NCBI GenBank assembly: GCA_030145055.1
Contig: JAQYWK010000005.1
Location: 124,001-188,000, forward strand
DNA from: Desulfovibrio sp.
Lineage (GTDB): Bacteria; Desulfobacterota; Desulfovibrionia; Desulfovibrionales; Desulfovibrionaceae
DNA length: 64,000 bases
Direction: 5' to 3'
The notes beneath the pieces are model-generated. The model did no database searches. It saw only the letters and a program-made list of their open reading frames with translations, and was not told the DNA's origin. Shown one piece after another: positions 1-7,388 of the stretch (position 1 is the first letter of the stretch; every line of letters begins with the position of its first letter). The translations under genes were made by a program, and so were the position numbers.

Positions 1-378
1 GTGCCCGGGGGTAGCTAAAACAGTGCATTCAAGGCCGATCATTTCAGTTGTACCAACAGCGATGTCTTTGGATTCGAAGGCTGGAACCTGTATCCCCATC
101 ATGCTACCATTGCCCACTGACGTATCGAGCACTGAAAGGCCAGAGTCCGCGGCGTAGATGGCCGTGCCAGTTGCTGCAGAGAGTTCGGCGTTGCCAAATA
201 TATGATCAAAATGAAAATGTGTATTTAGAATGCGATCCAGTTTTATACCCGTCTTTTTGAGGAATTCGAGCACCTGTGCAGGGTCTCCGCCCGGATCAAT
301 TACAACGGCTCTATTCTCGTTAACTATTACGTAGCAGTTCGTTTCAAGAGGGCCGAGGCCAAAAACTTTAATATCCAT
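1..378 (-). CDS. MBL-fold hydrolase, GloB-like (3' end outside window)
   Basis: Partial gene, read leftwards off the window edge; only the first 126 codons are present. The translation begins MDIKVFGLGPLETNCY and carries the metal-binding motif THFHFDH near residue 57, the HxHxDH signature of metallo-beta-lactamase-fold hydrolases, followed by TPGH at the cut end. The short N-terminus with LETNCY and IDPGG resembles the hydroxyacylglutathione hydrolase-like (glyoxalase II-type) cytosolic group, which hydrolyses thioesters using two zinc or iron ions. The ATG shares its A with the stop of the upstream nitroreductase (TAATG), so the two are translationally coupled in one operon. Exact substrate unknown. 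Confidence 0.85.
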   Translation of the reverse strand, partial: MDIKVFGLGPLETNCYVIVNENRAVVIDPGGDPAQVLEFLKKTGIKLDRILNTHFHFDHIFGNAELSAATGTAIYAADSGLSVLDTSVGNGSMMGIQVPAFESKDIAVGTTEMIGLECTVLATPGH

Positions 379-896
379 TAGTAGTCCTCCAACATTATTT
401 CAGAAAGATCTTTGCGACTTGATCCGCCTTTCTGGGCGGGGTGACCTACAGCGATTACAGCCTGCAGTTCGTATTTATCGAGTGGGATATTTAAAATTTC
501 GAGAACCTGCGTTTCCTGATTGAGAATTTCTCCCAGCCATACAGAACCGAGGCCGAGTGAGTGGGCGGCAAGCATCATATTCTGGAGACATGCCCCGATG
601 GATTGATGATCCTTCATCTCATTATAGATGCGTTCACGTTCGAGAAAAACACAGATTTGCAACTGCGCTGCGTCAGCTATTTTTGAATATTTTGTGCATT
701 TCGCAACTTGGGCCGCACGTTGATCATTTTTATGTATCACCAAAAAACGCCACGGCTGATTATTAAGGCCGCTGGGCGCCCATCTACCCGCTTCGAGTAT
801 GTTGGTGATATCTTCGCGTGAAACAGCTTCATCGGTATATTTTCGAATAGAACGTCTGTTTAGCAAAGCTTCGAGAATCGGATTGTCATTGCTCAT
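378..896 (-). CDS. Nitroreductase family protein
   Basis: A 172-aa FMN-dependent nitroreductase-like protein. It starts with the usual family pattern NRRSIRKYTDEAV (residues 13-25), has the APSGLNNQPW flavin-contact segment near residue 41 and ends with the AVIAVGHPAQK segment typical of the family. Such enzymes reduce nitro compounds, quinones or flavins with NAD(P)H; the physiological substrate cannot be read from sequence. An AAGGAA ribosome binding site lies about 8 nt before the ATG. It is translationally coupled to the MBL-fold gene, so a shared detoxification role is possible but is inference. Confidence 0.88.
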   Translation of the reverse strand: MSNDNPILEALLNRRSIRKYTDEAVSREDITNILEAGRWAPSGLNNQPWRFLVIHKNDQRAAQVAKCTKYSKIADAAQLQICVFLERERIYNEMKDHQSIGACLQNMMLAAHSLGLGSVWLGEILNQETQVLEILNIPLDKYELQAVIAVGHPAQKGGSSRKDLSEIMLEDY

Positions 897-913
897 TTTG
901 TTGATATTCCTTT

Positions 914-1504
914 TTAGAAGGGTACGCCCCGGAAAATATTGAATTTGCTGGCAGCATCATCGAATTCTTTGGGATTCAACTCATTATTGAGGTCTTTATC
1001 AAAGTCTCCGAATTTTTCTTTGAGCTGGATTGCTTCGGCTTCTTTTTCATCAATTTTACCATCATTATTACTGTCGGCATCTTCGAATGAAGGGAGCGGC
1101 TCTCTTACTTCAAAGTCAGAAACAAATTCACATTGGATGTGGCGACCATCGGGTGCCATGGTTACATCAATGTTAGTGCCGGGCGCGATGTAGAGTTTTA
1201 CACATGAATCGCCGGACCACATGTCGATGCCGTTCTTGTCTTCAAGAGCGAGCTTGATTTTAGCTTTCCCACCTTTTTTATCAAAGCAATCCTTGTTATA
1301 AAGGGCGTTGCATGAACATTCTGCCAGAGTGCGAGCTTTAACTTTCCCAAATTCAAATTCGTTGCTTTTACCCCACACGTGGATGGTCCCTTTTGTGTGG
1401 TTGATTATGGTGAAACTCTTTTTCTGAGCTATGGCGGAAGGTGCAGCACAAATTAATAAAGCCGCAGTAAGGATGAAAAATATAGATAATTTTTTTAAAG
1501 TCAT
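914..1504 (-). CDS. Secreted EF-hand protein of unknown function
   Basis: A 196-aa exported protein. I chose the ATG at 1504 because it begins a classic signal peptide (MTLKKLSIFFILTAALLI, cleavage near AIAQ) and has a GGGAG ribosome binding site; a longer frame upstream lacks both. The C-terminal third holds two EF-hand-like loops, DSNNDGKIDEKE and DKDLNNELNPKE, so calcium binding is likely. The middle (about residues 28-130) has several cysteines and matches no family I recognise. The gene lies downstream of the riboswitch-preceded 90-aa gene on the same strand, with about 180 nt between them. Confidence 0.75.
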   Translation of the reverse strand: MTLKKLSIFFILTAALLICAAPSAIAQKKSFTIINHTKGTIHVWGKSNEFEFGKVKARTLAECSCNALYNKDCFDKKGGKAKIKLALEDKNGIDMWSGDSCVKLYIAPGTNIDVTMAPDGRHIQCEFVSDFEVREPLPSFEDADSNNDGKIDEKEAEAIQLKEKFGDFDKDLNNELNPKEFDDAASKFNIFRGVPF

Positions 1505-1682
1505 GTGATCTCCCTGTGAATAACGTTGTACAGGTTTTAACCATACCAGCGCGCAAAAGCAATGCGCTATTGCTAAAATAAATAAAAGCTCTTCTTGCCT
1601 GCGAATAAACGCATACAAGAAGAGCTCAATTTAATCTTATTTCTTGAAAAAATATACAAGGTCAAGCAAGTGAAACAGGCTA

Positions 1683-1955
1683 TTAAACAACCTTGCCGAA
1701 GGATAAAATCAAGTTTTTGCGGAAGGTGCGGTTATTCCATATTTCGCAAGGGCCACATTCGGTTACTTCCTTGCTTAATATTTCGCGAAGCTCTTCTTTT
1801 TGCTCTTCATCAAGCTTCAATATGTTGATGTCACCAAGCAGGGCTAGCGGATCGCTATAATCTTTGGGTTGCACCTCGGTATGGCTGTCTTTACACAAAA
1901 ACTGAATGGTTCCGGAAGGTCTGTTACTCGATGCTTTTTTGACAATATTTGTCAT
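1683..1955 (-). CDS. Hypothetical 90-aa protein downstream of a SAM-I riboswitch
   Basis: I do not recognise this protein. It is small, hydrophilic and charged, with an acidic central helix (LDEEQKEELREILSKEV) and three cysteines, two as CGPC, a thioredoxin-like spacing but without a thioredoxin fold around it. There is no signal peptide. A good ribosome binding site (CGGAGA) precedes the ATG. It is the first open frame downstream of the SAM-I riboswitch at 2192-2285, about 235 nt away, which suggests a link to S-adenosylmethionine or methionine metabolism. It could instead have inherited a leader that once served another gene. Confidence 0.6.
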   Translation of the reverse strand: MTNIVKKASSNRPSGTIQFLCKDSHTEVQPKDYSDPLALLGDINILKLDEEQKEELREILSKEVTECGPCEIWNNRTFRKNLILSFGKVV

Positions 1956-1979
1956 GTTAAAAATCTCCGTGTTTGCGTC

Positions 1980-2005
1980 CTACTCCCTTGAATGCCCTGG
2001 AGTAG
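1980..2005 (-). promoter_or_regulatory. Inverted repeat in the leader of the 90-aa gene
   Basis: CTACTCC (1980-1986) and GGAGTAG (1999-2005) form a 7-bp hairpin arm pair about 25 nt upstream of the ATG at 1955. Its role is unknown. It lies between the riboswitch/terminator and the ribosome binding site and could influence translation. Confidence 0.35.
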
Positions 2006-2086
2006 TTATTCCTGTCAGCGTGGGCATTTTAGCGGCATCTGTTTTTTAAGTGGGCGCGCAATTATCATAAATCTTCCCACTTTATT

Positions 2087-2108
2087 AAGTCACTGCATGC
2101 AGTGACTT
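2087..2108. repeat. Perfect 22-bp palindrome
   Basis: The sequence AAGTCACTGC followed by its exact complement in reverse forms an uninterrupted 22-bp palindrome. It is too symmetrical and loop-free for a usual terminator. It could be a dimeric regulator operator or a stable hairpin in the minus-strand leader transcript. Confidence 0.6.
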
Positions 2109-2133
2109 GAATTGTTCTAAAAGTACTAGACAC

Positions 2134-2168
2134 AAAAAAAGCACTTCCATTTCTGGAAGTGCTTTTTT
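2134..2168. terminator. Intrinsic terminator, probably the riboswitch expression platform
   Basis: A 9-bp stem (GCACTTCCA / TGGAAGTGC, 2141-2162) with a 4-nt loop is flanked by an A-tract on the left and T6 on the right, so it can terminate in both directions. On the minus strand it follows the SAM-I aptamer by about 25 nt, the usual place for a transcription-off platform. I could not see a strong alternative anti-terminator pairing by eye. Confidence 0.75.
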
Positions 2169-2191
2169 GAAAAATCTGTATCGAATCTTCG

Positions 2192-2285
2192 CTCATGGTC
2201 CCGTACGGGAGGCTTGGCACCTTGCTATAAAATAGCAGGTTGCCGGATGGTCGACGGGCCAGATCCCTCGCATCCTCTTCATGAG
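2192..2285 (-). ncRNA. SAM-I (S-box) riboswitch
   Basis: Read on the minus strand, CTCATG (2280-2285) and CATGAG (2192-2197) close helix P1. Between them are the conserved core elements GAGGGATCTGGCCC, CCGGCAACC, a P3 arm TGCTAT/ATAGCA, and GGTGCCAAGCC. This is the full S-box pattern that binds S-adenosylmethionine and normally represses methionine or SAM synthesis genes. A terminator follows. The next gene is not a recognisable methionine gene but the 90-aa hypothetical at 1683-1955, which is unusual. Confidence 0.93.
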
Positions 2286-2509
2286 TTGTCTATGTGTAAT
2301 TCAAAGAACGTGAATATCAAATATTCTTGCTTTGTGTGATAGTCAACATTTTTTTGATAAAAGCGAAAAAAAAGCAGATGCTATTTGCATGAATGGAAAT
2401 CTTGTTTTGTTGCTTTGCTATTAAATAATTAGTAGTTAGCTAATTGTTTTTGTGTAATTTGGAACTGGCTGTTTTGTTTTGAAGTATTTTAGAAGAAATA
2501 TGGGGCTAC
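2286..2509. other. AT-rich intergenic stretch between divergent units
   Basis: This AT-rich spacer presumably holds the promoter for the minus-strand riboswitch transcript and the promoter for the plus-strand methyltransferase. I see no gene, repeat or clear box that I would defend. Confidence 0.5.
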
Positions 2510-3226
2510 ATGCTGAACGAATTGAAACGATATTCCAGAACTTATACGAGGAATCTATATCGCTCTGTTTCAAAGAGCTGGAAAAGAAAACGGTTTATGC
2601 AGTTTTTAGAGCTAGTTAAACCTAGTCCTAGTGAAACTATTCTTGACCTTGGAGGCGCACAGGGGACTTTTTTTCATGACAACATGGATCTAGTCAGAGA
2701 ATATAATCTGAAAGTAGTTATTGCCGATATTAAATCTGATGATCTTATGGTTGCTGAGAAAAGGGGCTTTAGCACGTACCTTATGCAAGAGGATGAGTTA
2801 TCCGGTATGGAATCTGGTGCTTTTGATGTCGTTTTTTGTAACAGCGTTATCGAGCACGTGACCATTCCTAAAAATTGTGTGTGGGATAGCACTGGGCAGG
2901 ACTTTTATGAAAAAGCGTATTGCACACAGAGGGCTTTTGCTGCTGATATTGAGCGGATTTCAAAGAAATTTTATGTGCAAACTCCATGTGTGAATTTTCC
3001 TATTGAATCACACAGTTGGTTGCCTTCGTTTTATGCTTATCCAAAAGATAGGGATAAGCATGTAAAACGTTTAAAGATGCTAAATAAATACTGGATAAAA
3101 TCTACAGTTCCAGATTTTAACCTTCTTAATGAAAAACAATTTGCAGATATTTTTCCAAGCGCTACTGCTATTCTTTGTAACCGAGTGTTAGGTTTTCCAA
3201 AGGAGCTTATCGCTTATAGATCTTGA
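2510..3226 (+). CDS. Class I SAM-dependent methyltransferase
   Basis: A 238-aa protein with a class I methyltransferase fold. Motif I is TILDLGGAQGTFF (about residues 43-55), an acidic strand-end follows (VVIADI), and the DVVFCNSVIEHV segment matches motifs post-II/IV of small-molecule or glycan methyltransferases. The basic N-terminus (KRYSRTYTRN, KSWKRKRF) could contact a nucleic acid or membrane. It stands alone between the riboswitch and convergent recN. Its AT-rich coding sequence differs from recN next door, which hints at acquisition. Substrate unknown. Confidence 0.8.
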   Translation: MLNELKRYSRTYTRNLYRSVSKSWKRKRFMQFLELVKPSPSETILDLGGAQGTFFHDNMDLVREYNLKVVIADIKSDDLMVAEKRGFSTYLMQEDELSGMESGAFDVVFCNSVIEHVTIPKNCVWDSTGQDFYEKAYCTQRAFAADIERISKKFYVQTPCVNFPIESHSWLPSFYAYPKDRDKHVKRLKMLNKYWIKSTVPDFNLLNEKQFADIFPSATAILCNRVLGFPKELIAYRS

Positions 3227-3238
3227 TAAATTCAATCT

Positions 3239-4798
3239 TTATTCCTTGCCTTCCATTCGTGAAAGCTCAGTTTCAACTTCTGTAGTATTAAGCTGACGGC
3301 AGGTGGTGAAAGTCTCTTTGTTCACCACTCCTTTATGAATAAGGAAGTGTCTGTCCGCGAGTTTAGCAAGCTGAGGCCAATGGGTGATGACAATCAATTG
3401 CTGACGATTTGCCAGTTCTTGCATCTTTTCGCCAACTCGGTTCAGTGTGGCTCCGCCGATGCCGGAATCTATTTCATCGAATATGAGGCTCGGCTTATCC
3501 GCTTCACCTTGAAGGCCCGCAATAGCAAGTAGGAAACGGGAAAGCTCACCTCCGGACGCAATTTTATCTAACGGCTGTGCGGATTGGCCGGGGTTTGGGA
3601 TCCACATTAGCCTGCCGCGCATTTCATTAAGGCCCGGATAAAGCTCATGTGGCTGAAATTCAAATTCTACACGTACATGGTCTGAGAATCCAAGCTGTTT
3701 CAGTTCAGATTCAATACGCGAAGTAAGCTTTTTATCCGCTACCTTTCTCGCTTCGTAGAGCCCATCCAGCGCAGTGCGGAGCTTTTCTACAAGCTCTTTT
3801 TCCTTGCGTTCAAGCTGGGCAATTTCAATTGCGCAGGAATCCAGAAAGTTCAAGTTGTCCTCGATTTCCTTCTGCATATCTACGATTTGATCAAGCGTGC
3901 GGCCTAGTTTGCGCTTAAGCTTGGAAAGTTCGAAAAGCCTGCTTTCGATATCATCAATAGAGTCTTCGACCTCGAAGTCCATTGGCTGAGCTCGCAGTCT
4001 GCCAGCTAACTCATCAAGGAAATGTTTGAATTCTACTACGGATTCTCTGTCTTTTTCATAGTCTGGGAAAAGCTCACAGACTCGTTCCATTTCAGCAGAC
4101 AGGTCCGCAAGACCTCCTACTAGGTCGGGTTTCCCGCGCATAATATCCATAGCATTCTGAATGCATTTTCCTGCATCATCCTGCTTGCGTAGCGCGTTTT
4201 TCTTTTTGAGAAGCTCGTCTTCCTCTCCCAGATAAGGATCAACTTTATCTATTTCAGTTCGCTGAAATTCAAGGAAATCTTTCTTTTCAAGTAATGTAGC
4301 AGACTTATTCTTAAGATCTTCTTTTTGGGCTAAAAGTTCCCGCAATGAAGTCAAAATGGTGTCTTTTACTTGTGGCAGGGATTTATTTTTAAGGAAAGTA
4401 TCGAGCACCGCACATTGATAGGCTGGCTGCATCAGTTTTTGCTGAGCGTGCTGGCTGGTGTGCAGGATCATGGTTGAGCCGAGATCCTTGATGATACCCT
4501 GTGAGCTGAGCTTGTCGTTTACATAAACTCTGCTGCGGCCCGTTTCAGCGGAAAGAACCCTACGCACGATTGATTCACGTCCGTCTGGATGGACAAAGAG
4601 AGCTTCAACAAGTGCCTGCTCTTTACCGGGGCGGACCATATCGGAGGCCATGCGCTGACCCGTTAAGAAATCTATAGCGCGCAAAATGAAAGATTTACCC
4701 GCACCAGTTTCACCCGTCAGAGTGTTCATTCCCGGTGCGAATTCAATTTCAGCGTCTTCGATTAGAGCAAGGTCACGTATTCTAAGCAGTTCCAGCAT
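3239..4798 (-). CDS. recN: DNA repair ATPase RecN
   Basis: RecN is an SMC-like ATPase that helps recombinational repair of double-strand breaks. The 519-aa protein has Walker A GETGAGKS at residues 29-36, long central coiled coils (about 150-360), the ABC signature SGGELSRF and Walker B LIFDEIDSGIGG near residues 410-440, and the C-terminal ITHWPQLA segment. It is slightly shorter than the usual 550 aa but has all ATPase motifs. It follows oppC by only 12 nt and so is probably co-transcribed with the permease genes. Confidence 0.95.
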   Translation of the reverse strand: MLELLRIRDLALIEDAEIEFAPGMNTLTGETGAGKSFILRAIDFLTGQRMASDMVRPGKEQALVEALFVHPDGRESIVRRVLSAETGRSRVYVNDKLSSQGIIKDLGSTMILHTSQHAQQKLMQPAYQCAVLDTFLKNKSLPQVKDTILTSLRELLAQKEDLKNKSATLLEKKDFLEFQRTEIDKVDPYLGEEDELLKKKNALRKQDDAGKCIQNAMDIMRGKPDLVGGLADLSAEMERVCELFPDYEKDRESVVEFKHFLDELAGRLRAQPMDFEVEDSIDDIESRLFELSKLKRKLGRTLDQIVDMQKEIEDNLNFLDSCAIEIAQLERKEKELVEKLRTALDGLYEARKVADKKLTSRIESELKQLGFSDHVRVEFEFQPHELYPGLNEMRGRLMWIPNPGQSAQPLDKIASGGELSRFLLAIAGLQGEADKPSLIFDEIDSGIGGATLNRVGEKMQELANRQQLIVITHWPQLAKLADRHFLIHKGVVNKETFTTCRQLNTTEVETELSRMEGKE

Positions 4799-4810
4799 TT
4801 AATATCCTGT

Positions 4811-5656
4811 TTACTGTTTCAGTCGGGGATCAAGAATGTCACGCAAAGCTTCACCAAGTAGATTGTAGCCGAGAACTGTAAGCAGTATTGCCATGCCCGG
4901 GAAAACTGATAGCCACGGCGCAATTTCAAGCACTTCTTTTCCATCCATAAGCAGGTTGCCCCACGATGGATCTGGTGGTTGCACACCAAGGCCGAGAAAG
5001 CTGAGCGATGATTCTACAAGTATTGCACCTGCTACGCCAAGTGTTGCCGAAACAAGCACAGGAGTAATTGCGTTTGGCAGAATGTGCGTTGCCATAATGC
5101 GGATTGGTCCCGCTCCGGCAAGTTTCGAGGCTTGCACAAAATCACGCTTTCGAAGAGACAAGGTCTCTGCGCGAACAAGCCTAGCCACGCCCATCCATGA
5201 GGTGAACCCTATCACTATCATAATGTTCATAAGGCCCGGCTCAAGGAACGCAATAACTGCCAGAATCAGGAAGAATGAAGGGAAGCAGAGCATAACGTCA
5301 ACGCCGCGCATGATGATTTCATCAACGAGACCTCCGAAGTACCCCGCGGTCAGACCTAACACAAGGCCTATTGCTGTTGAAATTCCAACTGCCACAAATC
5401 CGACCCATAGCGAAACTCGTCCACCATAGAGAATGCGCGAAAAAACATCGCGCCCTAAAGCATCTGTGCCGAACAGGTGGGTCGAGCTTGGAGCTTGTAA
5501 AAGATTATCCACATTCAAAGCAAATGGATCGTAAGGAGTCAGAAGCGGCGCAAATATTGCGGCTATGGAAATAGTTCCTACAAGAGTAAGGCCCAGAATC
5601 AGCAGGCCGTATCTTTGAAAACGGGTAGGGGGAGTAAGCGGTTTTTTATTACGCAT
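4811..5656 (-). CDS. Peptide/nickel-type ABC transporter permease, DppC/OppC family
   Basis: A 281-aa inner-membrane permease. It has an N-terminal OppC-type segment with one TM helix, the FGTDALGRDVFSR motif near residue 60 typical of DppC/OppC, about five further TM segments and the EAA-type loop (KLAGAGPIRIM) near residue 190 that contacts the ATPase. The start overlaps the stop of the partner permease (TAATG). No solute-binding protein or ATPase is adjacent, so the other subunits must be elsewhere and the substrate (peptide, nickel or other) is open. Confidence 0.9.
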   Translation of the reverse strand: MRNKKPLTPPTRFQRYGLLILGLTLVGTISIAAIFAPLLTPYDPFALNVDNLLQAPSSTHLFGTDALGRDVFSRILYGGRVSLWVGFVAVGISTAIGLVLGLTAGYFGGLVDEIIMRGVDVMLCFPSFFLILAVIAFLEPGLMNIMIVIGFTSWMGVARLVRAETLSLRKRDFVQASKLAGAGPIRIMATHILPNAITPVLVSATLGVAGAILVESSLSFLGLGVQPPDPSWGNLLMDGKEVLEIAPWLSVFPGMAILLTVLGYNLLGEALRDILDPRLKQ

Positions 5657-6648
5657 TAGTCTTTACCTCCGGCCCGGATGCGGGGATCGGCAAAGCCGTA
5701 TGCAACGTCAGCAAGTAAATTGCCCGCCAAGGTCAGAAGTGCGCCGAGAACGAGACTTCCCATTATTAATGAATAGTCGCGCGACATGACCGCATTATAA
5801 AAAAGCTGTCCCAGACCGGGGAGAGCGAAAATTGATTCAATGATAACACTGCCGCCGATAAGGCCGGGAATAGAAAGCCCAAGCAGAGTAATGACGGGCA
5901 AAAGTCCATTGCGAAAGGCGTGTTTGAACAGCACCTTATGCATGGGAAGCCCTTTAGCCTTGGCGGTTACAATATAATCCTGCCGCAAAACTTCCAGCAT
6001 GGATGAACGCATGAAGCGTGACATTCCTGCCAGACTTCCGAAGGTATAAACGAATATAGGGAGCGCGAGGTGGTGTGCTATATCGAGAACTTGACCCATA
6101 GGCGAAAGCAGGGCGTAATCTAACGAAGTAAGGCCGGATATGGGGAAAACAGGATAGTATATGCCCAGCCAGAGCATGAGCAAAAGCGCAAGCCAGAATC
6201 CCGGAACCGCAAATCCAATGAACACAAAGACTGTCATCCCCCTGTCGAACCAGCCGTCCTGTTTCCACGCCGAGTACATACCTATAGGTATAGCTATGAG
6301 TAGGGTCAGAAATAACGAAGCTATGTTCATGCCGAAAGTCAGAGGCAGACGCTCTTTAATGCGATCCCACACTGGCCTGCTGTCGCCGGACATGGAGCGA
6401 CCGAAATCGAAGCGGACCATGCGGGAAACCCAGTTGCCGTATTGAACATGCAAAGGCTTATCTAGCCCGTAAAGCTTTTCAAGCTTCTGGCGTGTTTCTA
6501 TTGTGGCAGTAGGGTTCATGGTTGTTTGCATATCAGTAGGTGAACCGGGCGCAAGGTGAATGACCCAGAAACTGATAACAGTGATGCCGATGAATACAAC
6601 ACCGACCCATGCGATTTTTGCCAAGATCTTTAATCCAATATCCAGCAT
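5656..6648 (-). CDS. Peptide/nickel-type ABC transporter permease, DppB/OppB family
   Basis: A 330-aa permease of the DppB/OppB family, partner of the DppC-type gene immediately downstream. It shows an N-terminal TM with the family pattern VISFWVIHLAPGSP, the LYGLDKPLHVQYGNW segment, five to six TM helices and the EAA loop KAKGLPMHKVLFKHAFRN near residue 228. A GAGGT ribosome binding site precedes the ATG at 6648. It is the first gene of the oppB-oppC-recN run. Confidence 0.9.
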   Translation of the reverse strand: MLDIGLKILAKIAWVGVVFIGITVISFWVIHLAPGSPTDMQTTMNPTATIETRQKLEKLYGLDKPLHVQYGNWVSRMVRFDFGRSMSGDSRPVWDRIKERLPLTFGMNIASLFLTLLIAIPIGMYSAWKQDGWFDRGMTVFVFIGFAVPGFWLALLLMLWLGIYYPVFPISGLTSLDYALLSPMGQVLDIAHHLALPIFVYTFGSLAGMSRFMRSSMLEVLRQDYIVTAKAKGLPMHKVLFKHAFRNGLLPVITLLGLSIPGLIGGSVIIESIFALPGLGQLFYNAVMSRDYSLIMGSLVLGALLTLAGNLLADVAYGFADPRIRAGGKD

Positions 6649-6805
6649 GATACCTCGTGAAAAAATAGAGAGTTAGACTCTTATTCGAGAATGACCCAAG
6701 ATAGTCTAAGTCCGCGAGTGAATCAACTGGTGAATCGAGTTGTGAATAGAATTTGTTCCAGCGTGGAAATATCAGAACAAAATAGAGAATAAGTGCCACA
6801 GAGTA

Positions 6806-6834
6806 TTGACAGCTTGGCCAGTACTCTGTAGTTA
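6806..6834 (+). promoter_or_regulatory. Putative promoter of tRNA-Ala
   Basis: A perfect TTGACA (6806-6811) is followed after 17 nt by TAGTTA (6829-6834), placing a start about 8 nt before the mature tRNA. An inverted repeat ACAGAGTA / TACTCTGT (6798-6805 / 6822-6829) overlaps the promoter. The -10 box is weak but position and spacing fit. Confidence 0.55.
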
Positions 6835-6848
6835 ATTCTCCACAGCGT

Positions 6849-6924
6849 GGGGCTGTAGCTCAGTTGGGAGAGCGATTGAATGGCATTCAATAGGCCGTGG
6901 GTTCGATTCCCTCCAGCTCCACCA
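6849..6924 (+). tRNA. tRNA-Ala (anticodon GGC)
   Basis: A complete 76-nt cloverleaf with encoded CCA. Acceptor arms are GGGGCTG and CAGCTCC (one G-U pair). The D arm is GCTCAGTTGGGAGAGC. The anticodon stem ATTGA/TCAAT encloses the loop ATGGCAT with anticodon GGC. The T arm contains GGTTCGATTCC-type sequence (GGGTTCGATTCCC). It decodes GCC/GCU alanine codons. Its 3' end marks the left border of the accessory region that follows, as expected for an integration hot spot. Confidence 0.97.
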
Positions 6925-7016
6925 CTTTTTGTGATTAAAACTAACCGATTAGGCGTAAAAGCTTAGTCGGTTTTTTTGTGTGGATAACCGCGTGGATAAC
7001 ATTTGGATAACATTTT
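6921..7016 (+). repeat. att-like direct repeat, copy A (next to tRNA-Ala)
   Basis: Copy A runs from the CCA end of the tRNA through the tRNA terminator to a block of three GGATAAC repeats. It matches copy B (14619-14704) over most of its length; the 33-nt core at 6972-7004 appears identical to 14670-14702. A shorter, more diverged copy C lies at 15602-15660. Direct repeats of a tRNA 3' flank are the mark of site-specific integration, so this is the likely left attachment site. The repeated GTGGATAAC units may be recombinase arm-type sites. Confidence 0.7.
6943..6977 (+). terminator. Terminator of tRNA-Ala
   Basis: A 12-bp stem (AACCGATTAGGC 6943-6954 with GCTTAGTCGGTT 6961-6972) and a six-base loop are followed by a T-run to 6977. 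A diverged copy of this segment occurs at about 14633-14674, within the att-like repeat. Confidence 0.85.
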
Positions 7017-7069
7017 GAAATTTTGGGTTGTTGATATTCAAATTCATTTAAGTCGAGATTAAAATAAAT

Positions 7070-7098
7070 AAGGCCAGCCCCACAACAGGACTGGCCTT
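7070..7098. repeat. Hairpin repeat, copy 1
   Basis: AAGGCCAG and CTGGCCTT form an 8-bp stem around a 13-nt loop, followed by a T-rich tail. A nearly identical copy in the same orientation lies at 15722-15750, followed by the same CTAATTTAAT sequence. It could act as a terminator. The pair brackets about 8.6 kb of accessory DNA. Confidence 0.75.
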
Positions 7099-7107
7099 TT
7101 CTAATTT

Positions 7108-7388
7108 AATTTTTTTAATTAATCAAAACGACACAGCTCTGCCAAAACTCACCGTCCGCAAAGGTTTCCACAAAGGGCTAGAACCATTGGCGGATACTTT
7201 TTTCTAACTCAATACTTTTTCTAATTCTTTTCCTTAGAGGCTGGTTTGTTGAGTTTTTCGGTTAGGTTTACTTCTTGATGGCGGAAAACAAAATTTTATA
7301 CAGTTGCTTTTATCTTGGTTTGTTATGATGGTGAGAAGATTTCTATAGTGTTAGTATCAAAAACAATTATGAAGAGATTAGTTATTTA
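7108..7388. other. Intergenic region upstream of the LuxR-type gene
   Basis: An AT-rich stretch with no gene. It contains an AAACTCACCG segment also present after the second hairpin repeat (about 15770), so the homology between the two repeat regions extends beyond the hairpin. It presumably holds the promoter of the regulator. Confidence 0.4.

Noticed and set aside
1595-1828. 77-aa plus-strand open frame between the EF-hand and 90-aa genes
   Set aside because: Mostly antisense to the 90-aa gene, with no ribosome binding site and no recognisable motif.
2201-2230. Sigma-54 promoter-like TGGCAC...TTGC near 2215
   Set aside because: Spacing between the elements is wrong and the bases are conserved core of the SAM-I riboswitch on the other strand.
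4893-5429. 178-aa open frame antisense to the DppC-type permease
   Set aside because: Pro/Ser/Arg-rich composition typical of an antisense shadow of a membrane protein; the sense strand is clearly coding.
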